Source: Nymphalis io (lineage: Eukaryota > Arthropoda > Insecta > Lepidoptera > Nymphalidae). From it: a DNA stretch of 64,000 nt. Location of the stretch: NCBI RefSeq assembly GCF_905147045.1, contig NC_065896.1:8519001-8583000 (forward strand), read 5' to 3'. Below, one piece after another: positions 56,436-64,000 of the stretch (its first letter is position 1; each line of letters begins with the position of its first letter). The notes under the pieces were generated by a model. It saw only the letters and a program-made list of their open reading frames with translations. It did no database searches and was not told the DNA's origin. Both the position numbers and the translations under genes were made by a program.

Positions 56436-56737
56436 ATGAGTACAGAATCATCAGCTTTCGAGATGCAAGTAAGGAAAGATGAAGGGCATAAGGAAATTAA
56501 AACGAAAGCCACTCTTTCTTCTGGAAAGATTTTTTATAAGCCCGGTCTCATTGAAGAAGAAACGGATGATACAAGTGTCATAGACAGTTCAGTGGTCGAG
56601 TCTCCAATGCTTGGTGTTGGATATGGGGACGGTGGATTCTTGAGGCCGTCGCTACATCAATCGAGTAGCCTCCATCGAGTTCCGACCTACAGCAGTTCGA
56701 TCGGCCATAGCACTATTTATCGTCACGACACTTGTAG
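56436..56737 (+). CDS. First coding exon of a gene not completed in the window (possibly a second Irk)
   Basis: An ATG-started frame of 100 codons plus two bases ends at a strong donor (CTTGTAG|GTAAGAA) and is preceded by a polypyrimidine acceptor at 56282. The protein start, MSTESSAFEMQVRKDEGHKE, is hydrophilic with Ser-rich patches (SIGHSTIYRHD) and balanced codon use unlike the AT-rich surroundings, which supports a real exon. The exon ends in phase 2 after Cys-Arg, as does exon 1 of the Kir gene at 46710. An N-terminal cytoplasmic exon of another Irk channel is therefore a reasonable guess but not demonstrated. The next exon was not found by 64000; the intervening DNA holds repeats and a LINE. 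Confidence 0.55.
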
Positions 56738-57164
56738 GTAAGAACAAAATTTATGTTTTTATTATTTCTAAGCTTATGTTTGTAATTCAGTTTTCTAGAA
56801 TGAATGCACCAATCAAATAACAGACACAAGAGAAACGCAATGCAGCTAAAATAATTCTAATATTTTTCCATTTGTTTTAAATTTTTAAAGTATATATATT
56901 AGTTTGAAATATTTCGTCAACCTTCTGGAGGCTTATGAGATTAAGATATTTCGTAATATCTCAAGTGGCCTCCAATCTGACTGCGCAGGAATACTCATAT
57001 GCTATCTAAGTTCTATTGATGAGCCGTTCAACTTTGATTATTTCTTCCCTTTTTATTTCAGACAATTTCAATATCACGCATGCTTTCAAGCGACATCTAA
57101 AAACTTTTTTTCATTAAGTAAATTTAAGTAGGTATATCTGAATTTATATATAAAATACTTACAT

Positions 57165-57345
57165 AGTGTGTGTAGATTTCCTAACCCTCGCTACTACGAC
57201 GAGTCCCATGTCCAAAGGTTGGCTAGAAGAGATCATTATTACTATCTTTGGCATATGACCGCATCTGTACATCTTAATTATGTTATTGTTTTAGAGGTGT
57301 TGTTTATTAATAGAATTTGTTGTTGTATATTGCTAATTAATTAAA
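57165..57345 (+). mobile_element. LINE 3'-UTR fragment, decayed
   Basis: The words 'ccatgtccaaaggttggct', 'agaagagatcattattacta', 'gcatatgaccgcatctgtac' and the following T/G-rich stretch match, in order, a 3' UTR I recognise from lepidopteran LINEs. A frame just upstream (about 57060-57115) reading ITHAFKRHLKTFF then stop may be the end of its ORF. Confidence 0.5.
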
Positions 57346-57752
57346 TTTTATAATCGTAAAATGTTTCTGTCGTGTAACTATTTGTAATGTGTCAATTATT
57401 TCACAATACTTCATTGAATTCATAGAAACATAACGCAAAGGCAAATATAACGTTAAACACTAGATAAGCGTTTAAGGTGTAACAATTGGCATATCTTTAA
57501 AGGATTTGCCGATGACGTCATAACGCGTAAGTAATAAGAATGAGAATTAATCATAGCGTTATGTTTTTTTTAAGTCACTTAATAATTTTTTACTTTTACA
57601 TACAATTGAATAAAATAATTGAATTGTATGTCTGTGATTTCAAAATACAAGCCTCTTTTTGAGTTGCAAGTTACCAAAACTACCTTTAAGCAGAATTCAT
57701 ACAAAAAATAACTTATTTTTAACTTCGAACTGAAGTTACATCTGAAAAATCA

Positions 57753-57835
57753 AGTCGGTAACAGTCTGTAAATGTCCCACTGTTGGGCCAAGGCTTTCTC
57801 TCCCTTTTTGAGGAGATGGTTTTGGAGCTTATTCA
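57753..57835 (-). mobile_element. SINE 3'-tail fragment
   Basis: The words 'taacagtctgtaaatgtccc', 'actgttgggccaaggc' and 'tttttgaggagatgg' match the tail of the butterfly SINE family in reverse orientation. Confidence 0.78.
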
Positions 57836-58120
57836 AGTCAAAGATAACAAATTTGCTTTATACCAACTCTTTACTGTATTCGCAAATCTCTCTATAAACC
57901 TAGAAGATTATTCTCTCCAACTAATTTCTATTTCTATGATCAATTTTCTGCGACTAATCAATTCAAATTGTTCACTGTGAAAATGTGTAATTGACTCTTC
58001 TTTAAATCCTAATGATAAAAAAGGGAAAAGTTTTCTTTCGTACTGAAAGTCCGCGATAACAGAACTCAACGTTTTATAGGTAAGTCACAAAGGAGGTAAG
58101 TTTTTATATGTATTAAGTAA

Positions 58121-61100
58121 CTTTTTTTTTTTTTATATATATTCGCCGGGAGGGCAAATGACTCTACTCCACCTTGTGGTAAGCGGTAGTAGAGTCCAAA
58201 CGCGACGACGGCCAGTACAGACGGAAAAAACGTTCTGCACTAGCCGTCTTCGCCTTGCCGGCCCGCAAGATGCCTCTTCACGCCTCGTTTGAAGGAACCC
58301 GGGTTGTAAGAGGAGGGGAACACGTGAGCTGGTAAGGAATTCCATTTTTTGGAAGTGCGACAAAGAAAGGAGTTGCCAAATTTCTTTGTTCGCGATGGAA
58401 TTGATGTCACAGTTAGGCGGTGACATCGAGAACCAGCTCGCGTGGACTTAAGAAGGAAGGGGGAAGCAGGAATTAGAGAGAATAATTCCTCAGAGCACTC
58501 GCCGTGATACAGTCGATAGAAAGCGCTCAGTGCTGCTATCTCACGACGCAATTGTAAAGGTTCAAGGGTGTTTGTGACCTTTACGTCGCCAATAAGGCGT
58601 ACGGCACGTCGCTGCAACCGGTCCAAGGCCTCAAGTCGGTACTTAGCGGAGCCATCCCAAAGGTGCGAGCAATATTCCACGCAAGACCGTACCTGTGTTT
58701 TGTACAGCAGGCACAGTTGTTGTGGCGTGAAAAAGCGCCGCACCTTGTTCAGAACTCCGAGTTTCCGTGAAGCTGTTTTTATAACAGCCTCGATGTAATC
58801 CCTTGGACTAAGGTCGCAGCGAACGTCAATCCCCAGCATGGCGATTTTGCTTTGCATCACCAGCGGAGTACCACAGAGGGAGGGAAGAGGGAAAAATGTT
58901 GACTTTTTCGCCGTGAGAGCGCATACCTGTGTTTTCTTGGCATTAAACTCAACAAGATTATCAGAGCCCCATTTGGCGATGAGCTCTAACGTCCTATCGA
59001 GTTCAATGACAAGATTCTCCCGCCTCTCCTCAGTTTCCGCCCGCCCAGCCACTGCGCGTCCGTGGTATCCACCATGCACTGTACTATCATCTGCATAGCA
59101 ATGTATGTTCCCAAGGGAGAGCATATCATTGATATGCAAAAGAAAGAGTGTGGGAGATAGCACAGATCCCTGGGGGACCCCAGCATTCACTACATAGAAT
59201 TGTGAAGCGCAACCATCTACTAAAACACGAAGACTACGCTTGTGTAGGAAGCTGGCAATCCAGGTGCATAGCTGAGCAGGCAGACCATATGCCGGTAGCT
59301 TGGAGAGAAGACTTTTGTGCCAGACCCTGTCGAAAGCCTTGGAGATATCGAGGCTGACAGCCAACGATTCTCCATGCTTGTCGATAGCTTCACCCCAGAG
59401 GTGTGTTACGTACGCTAGAAGATCACCTGTGGACCGTTTTGGTCGAAACCCGTACTGACGATCATTAATCAGACAGTGATCTTCTAGGTAATGGATCTGT
59501 TGGTTGTTTAAAATCCGTTCCATCACCTTACAAAGTACTGAGGTGATAGCTATTGGCCGATAATTTGCCGGGTCAGACCGATCCCCTTTTTTGGGAACCG
59601 CTTGCACATTAGCTCTTCTCCAAGCCTCCGGCACACTTCCCGAAGAGAGAGAAAGTTGGAACAGGCGCGTTAACACAGGAGACAGCTCCGCTGCGCACTT
59701 CTTCAGCACTATGGCTGGTATTCCATCGGGACCGCTAGCTTTCCGTACATCAAGTGATTGCAGCTCCGCACGCACATCACGTTGCCTGATTTTAATGTCA
59801 GGCATCGTATGGCCACATGCAGGTATTGTAGGTGGCAGTGCACTACAATCATCGATGACGGAATTGTCGGCAAAGAGTTTAGCCAGGAGATCAGCTTGCT
59901 CTTGCGGACTGTGAGCTAGCGATCCGTCCGGATTTCTGAGCGGTGGCAGCGAAGGTTGGCAGAAATTGTTTTGCACAGACTTGGTCAGACGCCAGAAGCT
60001 ACGGGAGCCCCTAGGATGCGAAACAAGGTCATGACCAATCTGTACAATGCGCTGTGCATCCGCTCTCGTGTATGCCTTTCTACAGGACTTGGAATTTTTA
60101 TTATAGTTTGCTTTCAGTGAGTCAATGTTAGATGCCCCGCTAATGCAGCCGTTGATCCACTTGCGATATGCCGCCTGCTTAGATGATACAGCATCGGCAC
60201 ATTCACGAGTGAACCAACGGTTACGCGTACTCCTACTGACGAGATCTGAGCTAGGAATGTAGTATTCCATTCCCAGCATGATCTCGCCAGCAACAGCAGC
60301 GGCACTAGCTGTCGGGTCATTCCCACTGAAGCAACGTTCCTTCCAAGGGACCGACGCATAGTAATCGCGCATACCGTCCCAATCCGCCGACTTATAGTGC
60401 CAAACGCGACGTTTGCATACCGCTAGTGGCGGCAGCTTGGCCTGTGGCACTCTGGTAGAAATAAGGCTGTGATCCGAAGAGCCAAGAGGAGCCTGAACCA
60501 CAACCTGATATTCCACCGGGTGAGAAGTCAGCAGAAGGTCCAGTAGAGAAGGTGCTTGCCCATCAATGTCTGGGATCCTGGTGGGCTGATCAACCAGTTG
60601 GGTCAAGTCATGTGTGAGAGCAAAAGCATGAGCAGTCCTTCCAGCATGGTCAGTTTTGAGGGATTTCAACCAGGATTCGTGGTGAGCATTAAAATCCCCC
60701 AAAAACACCAATTCCGCGTTAGGAAATTGCTCTTGCGCAGCATCTGCCACCCGACTAAGATGGTCAAATAATCGGCTTGTCTCCAAGTCACCATTGTGGA
60801 ATCTGTAGAGGCACACGTAGACTCGGCTCTGACGAACCAGGTCCACACGTACCACCAACATGGAGAAGGAGGGGTCCTCCAAGCAGCGCAGTCGGTGACA
60901 GCAAACATCCGTCCTGACGAACAAGCATACTCCGGCTTTCGCTTTGAAGGATTCTTCAAGCGTGTAGCCGGGATAATTAAGGAAGCTGGTATCGGCAGGA
61001 CGGAGTATTTGTGTCTCCGTGAGAAACAACATTGCTGGCCGTGCTGTCTCGAGATGGTGGTGGACAGCGTTGAGGTTAGTGTGGAGTCCTCTGATGTTAG

Positions 61101-61790
61101 AGAACTCGACCTCAAACAGCGAGGGTATGGTGGGGGTGTGCACCGCTGTACGACCGTTATTTCTGTTTTGTTGCGCCATTTGGGAAAAATGAAATGGAAA
61201 AGAGACGTGAAGCGAGCGATGTATTGCCACGATAGGGATGGGCAAAGTGTGGAGGCGTGTTTCCCCAAGTGGTTGCCAAAAGGAAAAATACACTGACCCG
61301 CCGGACGGAAGGGCCCCCGAACCCCCCCGGAAGTGGCCGCCGGGACCCCACCTACCGGTCACCAACCGGCACGACGGTCCACCCCGAGATTATGCGTGGC
61401 CTGGTGGGGCAGCCTCACGAGCTGGTTAGGCACGCTCGGGCCCCTGTACTATGCCACGGGCGGCCAGCGGAACAGCCGTTTCTTCGGGTCTCCCTGACCG
61501 GCAGGTCAATACAGTTTCCCCCGGCATTGGTTCAACAGCCGTCTCCAATTGGACCAACACCCATCGCGGCAATACTCGCTCGGGCTCTGGCTGTACGCTG
61601 GCTGACCTCGAAACGCGGCTGCAAGCCACTTCACGAGTTTTTCACCATGCGTACGGTGGTAACAAGCCAGGCGGATGTTAGCATCCTACCACCAGATGAG
61701 CAGATGGTCGCTCAGATATCCCTTAGTCGCCTCTTACGACACCCATGGGAAAGAGAGGGGCAGTGAAATGTATTCTTTCTCCGTCACTGC
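58121..61790 (-). mobile_element. Jockey-like LINE, near full length, intact ORF
   Basis: About 3.7 kb on the minus strand: a 5' leader (about 61790-61180, GC-rich, containing 'gggtgtcgtaagaggcgact'), one long EN-RT frame, a short 3' UTR and a poly(A) tail (plus-strand T run at about 58122-58135). The poly(A) tail, the absence of a visible ORF1 and the domain order fit jockey-type or related non-LTR elements. Clade assignment is from memory of similar lepidopteran proteins. Target-site duplication not identified. The body is much more GC-rich than the intergenic DNA around it, and the frame has no stops, so the insertion is recent. Confidence 0.9.
58240..61179 (-). CDS. Endonuclease/reverse transcriptase of the LINE
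   Basis: 979 residues from MAQQNRNNG. The open frame extends 62 codons further upstream to 61365, but those residues look like leader sequence. Endonuclease: SNIRGLH (27-33), TETQI, LGDFNAHHESW and SSDHSLIS. Reverse transcriptase: KASGPDGIPAIVLK, NYRPIAITSVLCKVMERI, YGFRPKRSTGD, SLDISKAFDRVWH, AGVPQGSVLSPTLF and the catalytic YADD (695-698). A C-terminal region with LDRLQRRAVRLIGD follows, as usual in jockey/CR1-type elements. All catalytic motifs are present and no frameshift is seen, so the protein may be functional. A diverged partial copy lies at 8412-9225. Confidence 0.92.
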   Translation of the reverse strand: MAQQNRNNGRTAVHTPTIPSLFEVEFSNIRGLHTNLNAVHHHLETARPAMLFLTETQILRPADTSFLNYPGYTLEESFKAKAGVCLFVRTDVCCHRLRCLEDPSFSMLVVRVDLVRQSRVYVCLYRFHNGDLETSRLFDHLSRVADAAQEQFPNAELVFLGDFNAHHESWLKSLKTDHAGRTAHAFALTHDLTQLVDQPTRIPDIDGQAPSLLDLLLTSHPVEYQVVVQAPLGSSDHSLISTRVPQAKLPPLAVCKRRVWHYKSADWDGMRDYYASVPWKERCFSGNDPTASAAAVAGEIMLGMEYYIPSSDLVSRSTRNRWFTRECADAVSSKQAAYRKWINGCISGASNIDSLKANYNKNSKSCRKAYTRADAQRIVQIGHDLVSHPRGSRSFWRLTKSVQNNFCQPSLPPLRNPDGSLAHSPQEQADLLAKLFADNSVIDDCSALPPTIPACGHTMPDIKIRQRDVRAELQSLDVRKASGPDGIPAIVLKKCAAELSPVLTRLFQLSLSSGSVPEAWRRANVQAVPKKGDRSDPANYRPIAITSVLCKVMERILNNQQIHYLEDHCLINDRQYGFRPKRSTGDLLAYVTHLWGEAIDKHGESLAVSLDISKAFDRVWHKSLLSKLPAYGLPAQLCTWIASFLHKRSLRVLVDGCASQFYVVNAGVPQGSVLSPTLFLLHINDMLSLGNIHCYADDSTVHGGYHGRAVAGRAETEERRENLVIELDRTLELIAKWGSDNLVEFNAKKTQVCALTAKKSTFFPLPSLCGTPLVMQSKIAMLGIDVRCDLSPRDYIEAVIKTASRKLGVLNKVRRFFTPQQLCLLYKTQVRSCVEYCSHLWDGSAKYRLEALDRLQRRAVRLIGDVKVTNTLEPLQLRREIAALSAFYRLYHGECSEELFSLIPASPFLLKSTRAGSRCHRLTVTSIPSRTKKFGNSFLCRTSKKWNSLPAHVFPSSYNPGSFKRGVKRHLAGRQGEDG

Positions 61791-61819
61791 ACGGATATAA
61801 CTAAATTAATGGGAAGGTA

Positions 61820-61875
61820 AAAACCGGCCAAGTGTGAGAAGGAATCTCGTATTAAGAGTTCCGTAAAAGATAGAT
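61820..61875 (+). repeat. Lepidopteran interspersed repeat fragment
   Basis: The words 'aaccggccaagtgtgagaag' and 'agagttccgtaa' correspond to a dispersed lepidopteran repeat phrase. Only about 55 bases remain, directly beside the LINE's 5' end. Confidence 0.4.
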
Positions 61876-64000
61876 GACGCGGAGTTACTTGCAAGTATAA
61901 TAAATAATAATAAATACTAGTGTGAATAATTAAGATACTTTTGTTTACTAAAGCTTAAAATGTCTATCTTTATACATAAGGGAAGTTAAGTACGGTGTGC
62001 ATAAATAATAAATTAATAAGTGTGTAATGGCAATAAAACTGTTTAATTATCTATTTTATTACTAATTATAATTATTAAAATGTTAAAAATATTGACGGTA
62101 TTTTATATTATGTAAATTCATTTAAATTATAATCATGAATGACTAATCTACGAATTTCAAGAGTTTGATGTTTCAATTTTAGGCGATCTCGCTATCATCC
62201 TTATCAAACCTTGAAGATCTAACTCTAGATCAATAATAAACATTTCTTTGAATGTTATTTGGATGGCAAATAGGCAATCAATGTCGTCAGTAATAATCAC
62301 GAATAACTTAACCACGTTGACGATCAATTTATTTAGTGATTTCTTCTACTTTTACAAAATTAAGACGGTATGTTTGTTATGTCATGGATTAAGAGACTTT
62401 CACTGATGTATAATGATTTATATTGTCATTAATTGCATCTTATCAAGACACCTAGCAAAGTTATACGGTGAATCGAAATCCTTGACGATTCAATATCTAA
62501 TCGGAGAGAAGATAAATATGTTACTTATCAAAATAGTTTTTAAAAATTTCGCATAAGAGGGCACACGTGCGTCGGCGTCGTGCCTTTGTGTTTGGTGTGT
62601 TTAAAAAAATCGGTGATATTGAAAAAAAGTGGTTTTAAAATAAAATGAAATTCAAAATCAGGTGAAGTGCTTGGAGATGCGACGTCGACGTAAATAGTAT
62701 TGTGATAAGAAGACATTACCATTGTTGACAAAGTTTGTTCCACTTGCGTTTAATAATATTGGAGTGACAAGACACACCTGTCTTGATGGGTAATTTAATA
62801 CAGCAAAGTTAGTTTATACATATTCTTTTTTATTTTTATTATTTTGTAACAAACGTTTACATCTATTTTAATGTTCTTTACATTAGGCCGAAAATCGAAC
62901 GTGTTTAAATTAAAAAAAAAAAAAGTTCTCAAAATAAATTATGATGAAAATGTTTTTGCGTACGAAATTATAAGATATTTAAACAATTTGACCTTGGCCT
63001 AATAGTACTTAAGTTTATCAGTTTTACAGGAGAGATAGGTGCATTATCTTATTTATTGTTGATTCTTCACTAATCTATAAATCATATTAATTTTCAAAAT
63101 TCATATTCATTGAGGGTGTATTATTTTTTAATGACGCTAATATGTCCTTCTAACTTTGAATCGTTGACCTCAGTGAAATCTCTAAAGATCAGGCTTGCTT
63201 ATTTACTCATACATACGCATCTTAATCATACAATGACTGTATGGCCATAATCCTAGTCGATCTAAAGTAATATCTTTCACCTTAATTTCACGTTTAACGC
63301 GTCATGTCTCAAGGTGCACAAATATACACCGAGATCGCCTCAAACTGGAGGATAAGCACTTAATCTGCCAAATCCCTGAAAATAGGTAAACACAGATACG
63401 GCTCGAGATAATAGTGATTAATTACATCTTAAGATCTTTTCACCGAAGTAACATTCGGTACTTTCATGAACAAGCATCTGTTACCAATCCACTTTAATTT
63501 ATTCTGCTTAAATTTGATTCTTTATCATTAAAAACTAAATTAAATTCTTTATCCTCTATCACAGGACACAACTGACTTATCTACTAAAATTTATTACAAT
63601 CCGTCAAGGCATTTGAGTGATTCAGTAAAAATATACAAATATATATTTACATATATCTATAATAATATTACTTATAAACACAAATTAAGCACATAAAAAA
63701 TCAACGATTTTGCCTGATCTTGGACCCGCAATCATGAATTCACGTGTTCTAACCACTGGCTTTTGGTTCTGATATAAAATATAAACAAAAATGTGGTTAA
63801 AAAAACCTGTAGATTCGATTAAGATATTCGTGTTTTAACTGCTCATCGGCTATTTATTATTGTAAGCTAAGGAAAATGTACTTGAATATAATTAATTATA
63901 TTATACTATAGGTAACACTTTTTTTAGAAAACGATAATATTATCCTCCTGTTCGATTTTGTACATGGCGGCCATTCTCAACGATGATTAGCCAGCCACAC
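61876..64000. other. AT-rich non-coding stretch
   Basis: No coding exon recognised. Positions 62540-62720 are slightly less AT-rich, without an assignable frame. Positions 63675-63770 hold a SINE remnant. Confidence 0.45.
63675..63770 (-). mobile_element. Decayed SINE head fragment
   Basis: The words 'acaaattaagcacataaaa', 'gacccgcaatcatgaattca' and 'cgtgttctaaccactggc' correspond in reverse to the head and first body part of the butterfly SINE family. Confidence 0.55.

Noticed and set aside
59591..61766. Plus-strand ORFs across the LINE
   Set aside because: They are antisense shadows of the GC-rich EN-RT frame and its leader.
1..64000. CRISPR array, phage defence or bacterial operon
   Set aside because: The window is plainly eukaryotic; no regularly spaced identical repeats with unique spacers exist. 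The only array (6721-7075) has contiguous degenerate units.

Overview
This window is eukaryotic, insect and almost certainly lepidopteran DNA, most likely from a butterfly. It is AT-rich, its genes have many short introns with GT-AG borders, and it is littered with repeat types I recognise from moth and butterfly genomes: two tRNA-headed SINE families, RTE-type and jockey-like LINEs, and several short GC-rich interspersed repeats. No search could be run, so the species is not identified. All gene models are hand-spliced from frames, splice borders and protein family knowledge.

Layout. Positions 1-10,300 are repeat-rich and hold no host gene: two RTE LINE pieces facing each other (645-4045), an LTR-like pair around a GC-rich tandem repeat (5883-8165), a broken jockey-like LINE fragment (8412-9225) and a SINE fragment. 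Positions 10,373-29,201 (minus strand) are a complete ATR checkpoint kinase gene (mei-41 orthologue), which I splice into 29 coding exons giving 2,535 residues. Its introns carry SINEs, TA microsatellites and a perfect 34-bp palindrome. Positions 30,467-43,168 (plus strand) are Hrs (HGS), the ESCRT-0 subunit, in 13 coding exons giving 975 residues. Two intronless genes sit inside one 3.6-kb Hrs intron and diverge from each other: LSM5 (minus) and a TPX2-like spindle protein (plus).

Downstream are LINE debris, a small unassigned ORF (45,112-45,339), and a two-exon inward-rectifier potassium channel (Kir/Irk) on the minus strand at 45,377-46,756. About 9.5 kb of AT-rich sequence follows without a gene I can recognise. 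At 56,436-56,737 is a convincing first coding exon of a gene that is not completed in the window. Its presumed intron has received a nearly full-length jockey-like LINE with an intact endonuclease/reverse transcriptase frame (58,121 to about 61,790). The last 2 kb are AT-rich.

How the genes relate: ATR (DNA-damage signalling) and Hrs (endosomal sorting) are divergent neighbours separated by 1.27 kb. LSM5 (U6 snRNP and mRNA decay) and the TPX2-like gene share a 428-bp divergent promoter region inside Hrs. I see no operon-like or cluster logic apart from a possible pair of potassium channel genes at 45-57 kb. The most unusual points are the nested gene pair in Hrs together with the apparent absence there of a usually conserved Hrs segment, the atypical pore residues of the Kir channel, the inverted RTE composite, and the LTR-like element with internal hairpin-bearing tandem repeats.
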